From contig CM055098.1 of assembly GCA_029204225.1 (NCBI GenBank), positions 55,810,537-55,874,536 of the forward strand: a DNA stretch of 64,000 nucleotides, written 5' to 3'. The first letter of the stretch is position 1. Every line of letters starts with the position of its first letter. This document shows positions 10,441-21,101 of the stretch, piece after piece. The notes below the pieces were generated by a model. That model was not told the DNA's origin and searched no databases. It saw nothing but the letters and a program-made list of their open reading frames with translations. The translations under genes and the position numbers were made by a program. This DNA is from Diphasiastrum complanatum (lineage: Eukaryota; Streptophyta; Lycopodiopsida; Lycopodiales; Lycopodiaceae).

Positions 10441-11325
10441 ATGGAAGGATCAACCTCCGAAACCCTATTGATCAATAAGTTCAACGAAGATGATTTCCAC
10501 ATGTGGAAATTCAAGACGAGGATGATACTGATCGAAAAGGAGCTATGGGGATAGGTTAATGGTTCAATAGCCAGACTAGCTGAACCAGAACTGCTACCCG
10601 TATGGGAGACAAAGGATAGCAAAGCACTTCGCATTGTATCCTTAAATCTAAAAGATACTCAAATAGCTCATGTATCAAATTGTTCCACTTCGAAAGAAGG
10701 ATGAGATATTTTGACAAGCATTTATGAAACATCAAATGTATCGAATCATCTCTTTTTGAAAAAAAAAGGTCCTTACCCTCAAAATGAGTGAAGGTACCTT
10801 AGTTAGTGATCATCTGAATCAATTCAAATAGTTGTTGAATCAATTAGTTGTTGTAGCTTTGCCAATTTCGAAAGAAGATTCTACTATGTCTCTTCTTTCC
10901 ACTCTTCCTCCCTCCTACGACAATCTAGTATTGTTTATGAGCAATACTCCTACGCTATCACTCCAAAAGCTGACAACAAGTCTACTATAGGAAGAAGTAA
11001 GGAGAAAAAGCTTATATGCTTCAAGCAACAAGAAAATGGCCTTGTGCTCTAATAAGCAACAATCCAAGAAGAAGAACTTCGAGGACAAGAAGACAAAGGC
11101 TGCAGACAGAATCAACACAACAACACGGTCGGCAACCGAAGACCAAACTCTTTTGCAAATATTGCAAGAGAACCAATCATGACATCAAGGATTGTCGGGT
11201 TCTCAAACATAATGAAGCGAAGAAAAAGATGCAACAACACCATGAAGGAGGCTCTGACTCTGTCAGAAATTCTCAAGAAGAAGAAAAGGAACTGATGGTA
11301 CAAAATCAACCATATAGAGATGCCT
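10441..11325 (+). pseudogene. copia gag with stops and frameshift
   Basis: Gag begins at ATG 10441. The N-terminal domain reads FNEDDFHMWKFKTRMILIEK, then an in-frame TAG, then DTQIAHVSNCSTSKEG, another stop, and DILTSIYETSNVS. A run of A bases near 10760 causes a frameshift. The nucleocapsid knuckle is intact: CKYCKRTNHDIKDC at about 11145-11190. The domain order and motifs match copia Gag capsid (UBN2-type). Confidence 0.8.
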
Positions 11326-12640
11326 ATGAATGGTATCTAGATTCAGGTGCTTCGCGCACATGACTCCTTGCAAGAACCTATTCATGGATCTCACAACAAT
11401 TAAATCAAAGTATATATTCTCTGGAGATTCAAGCTCACACAAAGTCAAAGGCCAAGGCTCTATTCGACTACAGTTCCCAGATGATATCACTAGATAGCTT
11501 GATGGTGTACTTTATGTACCCGAACTAACAAAGAATTTATTTGTCTATAAGCAAGATTCAAGGCTATAGAGCTTTGTTTACTTCTAGTCGATATACCATT
11601 CTTGACAAGATTCGATTGTAGTCCTCTGTGCACATAGAGAAGGAAATTTATATATCTTGAGTCATGATTATGCACTTTTTGTGAGTAATTCAAATGCTCA
11701 TGTATGGCATTGAAAGATTAGGGCACTAAAACATGAGGTCTATCTTATATATGCATCATAATAGTATGGTCAAGGATATGAGAATTAATGTTGTCTCCAC
11801 AAGAAATCAGACTATCTGTGAAATGTGCTTACTAGGAAAACAACCTAGATCAAGATTTCATAAAGGACAAGCCAAAAGGGCTAACTAAGTCTATTCTATA
11901 ATTAATCTATAGTGATTTATGTGGTCCCATGAGTGTGCCCTCTTTGGGTTAGGCTTTATATTTCATCACTTTTATTGATGACCTCTCCAGATTCACCAAA
12001 ATTATGTTCATCAAGAACAAGTATAAGGCATTCAATTGTTTCAAAGATTTTAAATAGTTTGTTGAGACTCAACCTGGTCAGAGGATCAAGACCCTGTGGT
12101 CTGATTCTTGGGGAGAGTACATGTTTGATGAAATGGTGGACTACCTATCTTCATGTGGCATGCACCATCATTTCACTACCAGATACATTCTACAGCAAAA
12201 CGGAGTAGCTGAAAGAAAGAATCGAACACTTTTGGATGCAGCACGATCCATGATGTCCAATGCTCAGTTACCCAAGAAACTTTTGGCTGAAGCAATATCT
12301 ACAACCTTCTATCTACAAAACTATTCCAGCACAAGGAAGTCAACTCTAAGACTCTGTTTAAAGCCTACTATGGTTACAAACCAAGTCTTAAACACCTTTG
12401 TGTGTTTGGATGTCTCTGCTATGTCCAAATATCATATGATCTGAGGAAAAGCTAGACCCAGTCAACTACAAGAATATTTTTATTGATTACTCAACATCAC
12501 ATAAGCATATCGCATCTATGATGTTGAAACTGGTCAGATATCAGTCAGTCGTGATATTGTCGTCCTTGAAGACAAGTTCTATGATTTTAAGCAGAAGCAG
12601 CAAATGCAGGAGTTTGTCCTGAATCGATGTATATAGGACC
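11326..12640 (+). pseudogene. copia protease and integrase, broken
   Basis: The protease site WYLDSGASRT is followed by a frameshift; DGVLYVPELTKNL marks its C-terminal end. The integrase core shows FITFIDDLSRFTK and a second-Asp motif LWSDSWGEYM (normally R-S-D-N-G-G-E-Y). The Glu motif NGVAERKNRT is kept at about 12200. The C-terminal region is frameshifted near 12450 and reads on to SRDIVVLEDKFYDF in another frame. Several stops make it non-functional. Confidence 0.8.
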
Positions 12641-12831
12641 GATTAAAAACAAATGCGTGTTCAGATGTTAGCCTAAGCACATCCACCGAAGAGTGTTGGA
12701 GTTACTGCCAATTTGTTAGAATCAGAAGGTTCAACATGGAATAATGGTGTAGAACGATTGGGCTTGTTCCTCAGGTGTCACATAGTTGTCGTCTAGTTAG
12801 ATGCTGAGGAGTCAAAGATGTCCGTGATCTG
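12641..12831. other. Junction between copia and gypsy pieces
   Basis: No gene is seen. The copia reading ends here and the inverted gypsy reading begins. Confidence 0.4.
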
Positions 12832-13215
12832 TCAGGTTAATTTTGTATCAGTAAGTTTATTTTTTTGTAACCGAGGTTTTTGAGGGTTTTGAGTGGGCGG
12901 TGTTTTTACCTCACTTATCATGTCTTCATCAACTTCATCTAGATACACGTCCCATGTATATACTTTGGGTTTGGGCCTATATGTTTGTGTGTTGGGTACT
13001 TTGGATGTTAGTTGGACGTGAGCCAACGACCCTAGTGACTTGATCTCCTGAGGAATTGCTTTTGGCGGATAAGGTTGGGCATCTAGATATAGGAGGACAT
13101 GTTCATCCGTCATTTCTACATCATCCATGGAAAGAATACCTTCTTCCGAATTATGGGCGGTAGAGATGCTAGGTTCTCCTGGGCACCAAGCTATAGGAAT
13201 CGGGTCAATCATCAT
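12832..13215 (-). pseudogene. Region after the gypsy protease, unidentified
   Basis: A 127-residue open frame follows the protease in the direction of translation, overlapping it by four bases in another frame. It is rich in Pro, Lys and acids (for example YRPKPKVYTWDVYLDEVD). Reverse transcriptase would be expected beyond it. It has no recognised domain; it may be the protease/RT linker. Confidence 0.45.
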
Positions 13216-14104
13216 AAGTGGATGATGGGTGTGTCAATGTTTGTAGAAGATGGGAGAATATCCACATTTTCTGCAGTAGTTTCGATACGACATCGATTGG
13301 AATAAGCATAGTCCACAGTGGCTAGTGCTTGACCCCAATTGATTATGTTTGTGGATCTTGTATAGTGGTCGTTTGGTTGGATCGGGACACTATCTGATTC
13401 GTCATATGTTGTTGATGACCAATCATCATAAACTTTAGCAGGCTTGACATGGCCAGTTGAGTCAACAGTGACTCGTTTATCGTGATTGTCAAAGGTGATT
13501 TTGCTATGCTTCCAATCTTGGACAACACCTGCCATCTGGAGCCAAAGAGTACCAAGGAGTCTATAAGTATTGGCATCTTTTGGTAAATCTAAGATGACAC
13601 AATCGATCACAAATTTGACACCTGCTATTCGAACTTTAATATTTGATAAATGACCAGCAGGGTCTGTAACTCTTTGATCAGCCATGCGAAGTTTATATCA
13701 TGGTTGATCGAGGGTATGGAAGCCCCATGACTTTGCCAATGACAAAGCCATTATATTTCGCCTGATCCGCTATCAAGGATAGCAGATACTGCGAGATAGT
13801 CTTTATAGGACAAAGACAAGGTGATGCTAGTCCCCTTAGCAACACCTATATTCAACATATTCATAGGAATCTGGAGAATTTCAGGAATCTCTTCTGTTTT
13901 TCGCTGTTCATCAGGAATAGTAGGCAGCTGAAAACTACGATGGATATAACGTTGAAGCCCATTGAAGGATTTTATTGCGCTATGGAATAACATGGTGAGT
14001 TGAGCTTGTAGGAGGTCAGAAAATATTTCAAGTCCCTGTAGGGATTGCTCCTTTTTGGAGATTTGAACTGATAACAGACTTTCTGTGTGTTCTTCTTCTC
14101 GCAA
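13212..14104 (-). pseudogene. Ty3/gypsy aspartic protease
   Basis: The active site reads AILDSGSG (about 13755-13775), then after a stop and short damage MADQRVTDPAGHLSN, VKFVIDCVILDLPK and LLGTLWLQMAGVVQDWK. This is the order seen in plant gypsy retropepsins (D-S-G loop, then the ADQ-type strand, then the L-L-G-x-x-W-L motif). It would cleave the Gag-Pol precursor. Two open parts are separated by about 65 damaged bases. Confidence 0.7.
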
Positions 14105-14113
14105 AAACTCATT

Positions 14114-15985
14114 TCAAAATTCATCGTATTGCCTTTGTTCCACTTTTGGGTCTGGGTAATCTTTTGGTAACGTGGAAGCCGTCAAGTGGCTTCCCTGAGG
14201 GTCAGCTGATTTTATATTGTTTTGCTGATATTCTTGTTGTTGGCGTTGTGCTCTAGTTAGAACTCTAATAGGTTCGGATGATATATGATGTGCTGGAAGA
14301 ATCCTGTTAGGTTGTTTAGGACAATCCTTGAAACTGTGTTTGCGAACACAGTCTGGACATTCTGCATGGTATTGGTTTTTAAAGTCAACCATGAAGTGTC
14401 CTGTTTCACCACAAATACAGCAACAGTTGCTCATTTGTCCTGTGGCGATAGCATAACCATCTTGGATGGCTAGCTGTGCTGGATTTTCTGGTGGTGTGGA
14501 ATACTCATCTCGTTTGCACGAGCATGAGTTGTCGGTTTAATATAGTTGAGAAGTAGATGATGGAAGTGTTGTATGATGATGATATGAGTGATCAAAGGAG
14601 TTTTCTACCAGATGTGCTTGTGCAGACTCTCGAAAAAGGATGCCTATGTTTTTGTGCTCCTAGATCAGTTTGTCCTCTTGGAGGTGGTCCTAAGAGTGCC
14701 AGCTATGGTTGAGGTTCATGTCGAGGTTGTCTGGGCAACTCTTGCAGATGGACTTGGTTGTTTCGTGGTTGGTAGTGTGTGTTGGTTCTATGAAACAAAC
14801 GCTTGTCGAGGAGGTTGATAATGTCCTCCTGACTGGTTGTGAGGCTGGTTCCTCAAGTTATAATAGCAATAAAATGATGTATGCCCCATAAAGTCGCAGA
14901 ATTCACATTTGATCAATGAAGTATCTGGGACTGGCTGGTATGAAGGGCATTCATTGCCAGTGTGTGCACCTCGACAATGAGGGCACCATGTGTTCTCTCA
15001 TCTATGGTGGATTTGGCCAGTGGGTAACTGACCTGACATCAAACTTTGGATAGACTTAAGAGTGTTTTGAAACTCTTTCATGAGTTTTCCCCTCTATTGT
15101 TGGTGTTGTTGGTTAAGCAACTCCATCTGTGTTTTCCACAAGTGTTCTCGTGTTTCCTCGTTTGGTCGAGCTTCGTGGACAACACGATGTGCTCTCCATT
15201 CACGTGGCTCATCTACATCTGAACCCTCATCTTCTTCCCTAATGGCATCAGACATGGTTTGTTTCAATGATGTGTACTCATCATTGGAGCGAAGCTCACG
15301 TCATATCCATTGTGGGAGTCCAACGAGGAACCAAATTATGAGCATAGACTCAGTGGGTTGCTCTTGTACCTGACTTTTTAATCTTTTAAATCGTTCAATG
15401 TAGTCACGTACTTTCTCGTCTTTTGTCATTTTGATGTTATTGAGTTTGACAAAAGGGCTTTCAATCAAGCGAAATGGCTTGAACCGTTTGATAAATGCCT
15501 CCTTCAAGAGTGACCAGTCTCGTTTATCTTCACGATCAAGGTTAAAAAACCATTCTCATGCTCGATCGATCATGGTCATCGAGAAGAGCTGTACCATGGC
15601 GTCTGGTGATGTCTGGTGATGTCTCACCATAGACATCACATGCATTCTCAAAGACTTGAAGAAATCCTTGAGGATCGGTGTTCCCGTCGTACTTAGGTAA
15701 ATCTAGCTTTGGAGTCCTTTTTTAGTACGCGAAACATTATTTGCAAAAGCTCCGTTTAAGTGAGCTCGTGCATGTGAAGATTCAGCAGCAGGAAAATGTG
15801 GTCGATCATATGGAGCTTCAAAACGCATGGGTTTCCATCTGTTGAATGGGTTGGTGGATGGCTCTTGGACTTGGGATTTCATCCTGGAATATCTATTTAA
15901 TCGAGCATGTTTGGTGGATGGGGAGACCATCTATGGTGGATAGTCTTCTGTTGAATTTGGATCGTAAGGACGATCCATAATACTC
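14114..15985 (-). pseudogene. Ty3/gypsy gag with zinc knuckles
   Basis: The capsid domain reads LPKYDGNTDPQGFLQ and FENACDVYGE near 15620-15710, then WSLLKEAFIKRFKPFRL and KVRDYIERFKRLKSQVQE at 15360-15520. A Gln-rich stretch follows. Knuckle-like motifs are CPHCRGAHTGNEC and CEFCDFMGHTSFYC at about 14890-14990, and CPDCVRKHSFKDC at about 14330-14370. The capsid motifs match the Retrotrans_gag domain of Ty3/gypsy. Several stops and frameshifts interrupt it. Upstream a Lys/Arg-rich start (from about 15930) is open. Confidence 0.8.
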
Positions 15986-16059
15986 TAGAGTACCTTAGGA
16001 TTGTGGAAATAGGCCTCTTGGACTCTTTGGTAACTTAACTCATTGGAATCTTTGTCCGA

Positions 16060-16700
16060 AATGCGGTTACTATGGTTCCACAGTGGGTGCGATTGGAATG
16101 CGACCAGTTTGCGGTTGAATGCGGTTGGAACGATTGAATGCGAGCACTATGAATGCAGTCAGGGTGCAGTCGGTTGGCAGTTGAATACAGTCTGTGGCGT
16201 TTCAAGGGCAAATGGAGATGGGGTACGATTGAATGCAGCCGTTGCAGTTGATTGCGGTTGGAATGCAGTCTGTTGCGGTTGATACAGTTGAATGTGTTCT
16301 CCACGGTTCAAGAGTGGAGGCAGTCAGTGTGCAGTTGTTTTCAGTCGAGGCGGTGGGTTGCGATTCAAGGACAAATGGAGGTGGGGTGCGATTGAATGCA
16401 GTCGGTTGCAGTTTGATTGTGGGCAATTGCGATTCAAGTGCAAATGGAGTTGGGGTGTGGGTGAATGGCTCAAGGCAGAGGTGGTTTGAAGGTGGTGTGT
16501 TTGCGGTTGGATGCGGGTGTGATGGTTTAAAAGTGGATGTGATTGGATTGTGAGCTGTTTGCGGTCGCTACGGCTGTAATGGCCAAAAGGTGGTCAAAAA
16601 ATATGCTGTGTTTGCGGTTGTTTGCGATTGCTACGGCTCAAGGCGGTCACTACAGCTATAATGCGGTTGCTATGGCTCAATGAGGATGCAGGTGGAACGT
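16060..16700. repeat. GCGGTTG-rich degenerate repeats in the gypsy leader
   Basis: Variants of TGCGGTTGAATGCAGTCGG, TGCGGTTGCTATGGCTC and CGATTCAAGGACAAATGGAG recur irregularly across 640 bases. The short frames that open through it are by-products of the repeat. Confidence 0.8.
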
Positions 16701-16959
16701 GATCTGTTGGAGACTCGTGTAGTTGCTATTGTGTACAGTGGTGCAGCTTGTGGTTCGTGTGGATCGTCAGGTATAACTCTGAAAAGCGTCTGATATAAAT
16801 TGTTGAATCAAGCTGTGGATGTGATGTATGTGGTACTCGTTAGTTCTAATCGTCATTGGAAAGTTTTGTGGGTTAGCGTGGATTTGGTCCGGTTGAGATT
16901 GTGAGGAAACCCTATCAAGATTGGACCTAGAAACTCCGGTCGAGATTTGATCAAAATTG

Positions 16960-17560
16960 TTTGGTCGAGATTTAGAATCTCTTCGGTTGAGATTTGATCG
17001 ATGGGCTCCAGCTTCGGTTGAGACTTTAACGAGCGCGTTGGCTCCGGTTGAGATTTTAACAAGCGCTTTAGCTCCGGTTGAGATTTGAACCAGCACTTCG
17101 GCTCCGGTTGAGATTTTAACGAACGCTTCAGCTCCGGTTGAGATTTTAACAAGCTCTTCGGCTCTGATTGAGATTTTCAAGAGCGCTTCAGCTCCGGTTG
17201 AGATTTGAACGAGCGCTTTGGCTCCAGTTGACATTTTAATGAGCGCTTTGGCTCCGGTTGAGATTTGAACGAGCACTTCGGCTCCGGTTAAGATGTGAAC
17301 GAGCGCTTCGGCTCCAGTTGAGATGTGAACGAGCGCTTTGGTTGAGATGGGAGCAATGGGCTCCGGTTGAGATTTGAGCAAGTGCTTCGGTTGAGATGGG
17401 AGCGATGGGCTCCGGTTGAGATTTGAGCAAGTGCTTCGGTTGAGATGCGAGCGATGGGATCTAGCTGAGATTTAAGCAAGTGCTTTGGTTGAGATGGAAG
17501 CGATGCGCTCCGGTTGAGATTTTAACAGAATGCTTCAGTCGAGATCAGGACTTAAGGCTC
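16960..17560 (-). repeat. 30-bp minisatellite in the gypsy leader
   Basis: About 18 units of GCTCCGGTTGAGATTTKAAC plus GAGCGCTTCG (K is T or G) run through this stretch; a 30-bp period holds in the centre and shifts to about 50 bp near 17350-17520. On the minus strand the 30-bp part reads as a repeat peptide like ISTGAEALVK, open from 17381 to 16767. It may be a rapidly expanding leader array rather than a gene. Similar motifs recur near 43690-43810. Confidence 0.85.
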
Positions 17561-17934
17561 CAGTTGAAAATTAACAGGAAGCTTTCAGTCGAGATTTGAC
17601 AGTAAGCATCGGTTGAGTTGTGAAGGAAGGTCTGTGAAAGGCTCGGTCGAGATTTGATCCATGAGCGTCGGTTGAGGTGTAACTCAGGACATGGCAGGAT
17701 TTTTTTAAGTAGTGGCTCGGTCGAGAGTTGGTGTGTAGCTGTCCAGTCCAGACGAGAGTTGTGGAGCTTGGCTTGGTAATGAGCATGAAGCCTCAGTCGA
17801 GAATTGAGCTGCACGTCGGTCAGGACCAAAGTGGCGAGCTCTGTAATGAAACGTGTGGAAGACCTCAGAGCGATGGTTTTTTAGCACAGATCGGAAAGGT
17901 GTGGCTTGGTTTAGTGTCTGTGTAGCTGTGGAAT

Positions 17935-17941
17935 GGCGCCA
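17935..17941 (-). other. Primer binding site of the gypsy element
   Basis: On the minus strand TGGCGCC begins two bases after the LTR end GTGAACA. This start matches the tRNA-Asp-type sites of plant Athila/Tat elements; the following bases (ATTCCAC) match less well. Confidence 0.6.
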
Positions 17942-17943
17942 AA

Positions 17944-18774
17944 TGTTCACAGATTCTACTGAATCTTTGAACACGGTTTCTTTACCGTTCTTCTTCTTTT
18001 TGTTACTTCTATAGGTTACGGTTCTTTACGGTTTGGTCTTCTTATTAGAACGGTTTCCAAGCAGAAGCATTCTCTCAGATTACAATGAGTAGTCCCCAGC
18101 CTGTCAGTGGGGAGAGACAGATTCGTTACTCAACTACATGCATATACAAGCCATGCAACCAGTCGTAGCTCAAAATAGATCAACGTTCTGAATCGAAGAG
18201 CAATTCTACAATCTATCTACTAAAATCAGGGAACAAAACAATGACAAAATTAAACTACTCAGCAAGAAAAAAGAAACAAGAAAACAAGATTTCTTACAAC
18301 ACTCTCGCAACCCAAGAATCAAGAAACACCCATTTCTTGATGCTTAGAATGCCCAAGAACAATCAAGAACTGGAATGTAAGAGAATATGCAAGATCTACA
18401 CCACAAATCCAGCCTATTTAGTTTACTTGAATGCATTAATCCACAAACAAGAAATGAAATCTAATCCACAACTAAAAACAAGAGAGCAAGAAATCTAATT
18501 AATCCACAACACAAAAGGAAATTAAAACATGCTCATAGGAATTTCACTCAAGAACATTGCCATGAACAAGGAGCTTTACAATCATCAAGAACTCGTGGAA
18601 GATCTTCTTTATTCACTCAAGAGAGAGGGGGGCCCTTAAATAAGCAAGAGGGCTTCCCATGTGGAGCCCAAGTGGCAATTCCACTAATTTGAAAAGTACA
18701 AGTGAAATTTTCCCTTCCAGTAGAGGTCACCATCAAAAGGTGGCTCACTCTAAGTTATTTAAGGGGGGTCTACA
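17944..18774 (-). repeat. 5' LTR of the gypsy element
   Basis: On the minus strand it runs from TGTAGACC to GTGAACA, with a TATA-like TATTTAAG at 18635-18642. The left edge is fixed by the PBS; the right edge is a best guess from the TG...CA rule. Part of this LTR (18620-18715) recurs at 43560-43650. Confidence 0.55.
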
Positions 18775-18959
18775 TTTATTTACAAAGCCTAGGAAATATT
18801 ACTAGCTCCTACATGGTCGTTCCTTCTCTGGGATACATCATGTAGGCTCACATGGATAATTCACTGTCGTCCTAGCTAGTAATTTCTCGGCTCTCATGCT
18901 CGGCTCTCAGTATCTTATGCTCTCCTCCTTTTGAGACCTCCTCAGTCATGGGTGAGAGA

Positions 18960-19322
18960 CAATCTATGTCTTCAGCATGGCTCGACATCTGGGGATTCCC
19001 TGGAATATGCTAACACTGATGTACACAATGATATGCACATGACTAGACCTTGCATATCAAATCCAGGCTTAACTCATTGCAAAGTGCTAACAATTGCAAA
19101 TAACCCAGTTTTCCATGTAAGGAGCAAACACATTGAAGTAACTCATCATTTTGTAAGAGAAAAAGTCATTGGGAGAGAGATCTCACTGGAGCATGTTGAT
19201 TCTACAAATTGTGTTGCAGATCTTCTCACCAAGCCACTACTCAAAAATGTCTTTATGAAGATGAGGTCTAACCTTGGCCTAATTCCAAAGTCTATGTTGA
19301 TAGGAACATAAATTTTAAGGAG
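18960..19322 (+). pseudogene. copia RT/RNase H 3' fragment
   Basis: Reverse transcriptase tail sequence (SNPGLTHCK) is joined directly to the end of RNase H (NNPVFHVRSKHIEVTHHF, then VADLLTKPLLKNVF and the stop at 19311). The middle of RNase H is deleted. A short purine run (TTTTAAGGAG, to 19322) then precedes TGTGAAGATT. Confidence 0.75.
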
Positions 19323-19440
19323 TGTGAAGATTATTAAAATATTATCTTCCTATCTCAAGTTTGGGGCCATGTCCATGGTTATTTTCACTAAATTTCATGT
19401 TGTACATAAAAGGTATGTGAATTGAGCACATAGCCTTCTA
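19323..19440 (+). repeat. Start of a copia 3' LTR, truncated
   Basis: It begins TGTGAAGATTATTAAAAT just after a polypurine tract and is cut at about 19440, where an inverted integrase sequence begins. No second copy was found in the window. Confidence 0.5.
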
Positions 19441-19444
19441 GTAT

Positions 19445-20590
19445 AGATTGGGTTTCTCTCCAAATAGAGCTTCAAATGGTGTGATTCCTTGAATGGCTTG
19501 GTTCGGCAATCTATTGCACAAATAATTAGCACAAGTTATTGCTTCACCCCAAAATGGTTTGGATAGAGAAGCATCTAGCCTTAAGGCCTTAGCACACTCA
19601 CAAAGAGATCTATTTATTCTCTCTCACTCCATTTTGTTGAGGGGTGTATGGACATGACAACTCCCTCTTTATGCCATTAGAACTACAAAAGTCAATCAAC
19701 TTATTGGAGATATATTCACCTCCATTATCACTCCTTAATACCTTAATCTTGGTACTAAATTGATTTTCTTCCAAAGTCTTGAACTTTACAAAGAATCAAA
19801 CACCATTGATTTGCTAGACAAGAGATACATCCAACAGTATCTAGAATAGTCATCAATGAAGATTACATAATATTTGGCACCACCATTAGACTCATGTGAA
19901 AAGCTATGAACATCCGAATGGATGAGTTCAAGAGGAGAGCTTGATCTTGATGTAGATCTTGAGAAGGGTAGTTTGTGAGCCTTTGAGAGGCTGCATGCTT
20001 CACATCTCTTCCCACACTTTGACAAATGCTTGGGGAGTCCAACTGCAAGCTCCTTTGCAATCATAAATTCCATGGCTTTGAAGTTGGGGTGGCCCAACCT
20101 TTTGTGCCACAGTTCCACCTTTGATAACTCCACCTTTGCCAAGTTAACACTCTCCATTGCAATATTAGCATCAAGCTTAAACAATGTATTTTGCTTAAAG
20201 CCTTTGGCTATACATTCATCATTTCTAAGGATGGAACAAACTCCAGGCCTAAATTGTACATCAAGGCCATTATCCATTAATTGGCCAACACTAAGCAAAT
20301 TATTGGTTAACTTAGGAACACAAAGAACATTTTCAAGATTCATCCTTTTGGACGATCCAACATACAATGGAATGGTTCCTATTCCACTTATCTTACATTC
20401 TTGACTACTTGTAGTATAGATTGATCTATGTAAATCATTGTAAGAAAGTAAAGTGGAGAAAATGTCCTTTTGATATGTCATGTGGGAACTAGCCCCACTA
20501 TGAATCCACCAAGAATCATTGGAGTTGCTCTTGGATGATGGTGGTTTGTTGGAAACCATTAAGGATGACTCTTCTTCGGGATCATTCGGT
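19445..20590 (-). pseudogene. copia protease and integrase, inverted
   Basis: Read from 20590 leftwards, protease has WWIHSGASSHMT, with His in place of the catalytic Asp. Then come LLSVGQLMDNGLD and an intact HHCC finger (LWHKRLGHPN, CGKRCEAC). The integrase core keeps the first Asp (HSDVHSF) and FIDDYSRYCW. A stop at about 19786 precedes the second Asp (RSDNGGEY, about 19715). A frameshift breaks the Glu motif (PQQNGV, about 19645). Reading continues to PFEALFGEKPNL near 19455. The bases upstream of 20590 belong to another sequence even though the frame stays open to 20727. Confidence 0.85.
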
Positions 20591-20594
20591 CCGT

Positions 20595-21101
20595 GGCGCC
20601 AGCGGTATGCTGTCGGGACCATTTGGTCCAGGAACTGGTGGTGTCTATATCTGTCGCGGCTTGTGGTTCTGAGTGTTCCTTGCATGAACGTGAATGAGTT
20701 AAGCTCTTGGGGAACGGGCTCTAACATGTCGGCTGAGTTGGATGGCTTGCTTAGGTGGAAGCTACTTGTTTATGGCTGTCCAGTCTGGCGTGCCGCCAGG
20801 TTGGCTTCCAGCGCTCGTGATGAAGCTTTCAGTTGGTTCAGTCTGATGTAAGTCAGATCGCTTGCTTGGAATGGATGTTACTCATTTGTAACGAAGCTTC
20901 GAGTTGGCTAAGTTTGATGTATGTCAGGCGGCTTGCTTGGAGGGAAGTCACCCACATCGGGACCCCCGATCTGGCATGGCGCCAGGTTGGATCTCAATGT
21001 TGGTTTTCGGAACTTCAAGTTGGTTAAGTCTGATTGTTGTTGGTGAGTTGGTTGCTTGTATGTCAAGTGAGTTTGGATGGCAAGAGTTGAAGGCTGGGAA
21101 G
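20595..21101. repeat. Spacer with imperfect tandem repeats
   Basis: Units containing TTCRAGTTGGYTAAGTYTGAT (R is A or G, Y is C or T) start near 20827, 20898 and 21012. Motifs like CTGGCATGGCGCCAGGTTGG occur twice (near 20780 and 20970). GGACCATTTGGTCC at about 20615 is a short dyad. There is no gene. The TGGCGCCA motifs resemble gypsy primer-site sequence. Confidence 0.55.

Larger units (their letters stand above)
10066..12640 (+). mobile_element. Ty1/copia element lacking its 3' half
   Basis: A 194-bp LTR, primer binding sites, gag, protease and integrase follow in copia order. Reading stops in the integrase C-terminal region near 12640; reverse transcriptase, RNase H and the right LTR are absent. 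The adjoining DNA is an inverted Ty3/gypsy piece, so a deletion or insertion cut the element here. Confidence 0.8.
12832..18774 (-). mobile_element. Ty3/gypsy element, 5' half, inverted
   Basis: Read right to left: LTR (18774-17944), a PBS starting TGGCGCC, a 1.95-kb leader filled with tandem repeats, gag and protease. Reverse transcriptase, RNase H and integrase are absent; the element stops at about 12832 against the copia piece. A PBS of the TTTGGCGCC type is common in plant Ty3/gypsy elements of the Athila/Tat group. Confidence 0.75.

Noticed and set aside
16043-16553. Gly/Val/Cys-rich frames on the plus strand
   Set aside because: By-products of the GCGGTTG repeats.
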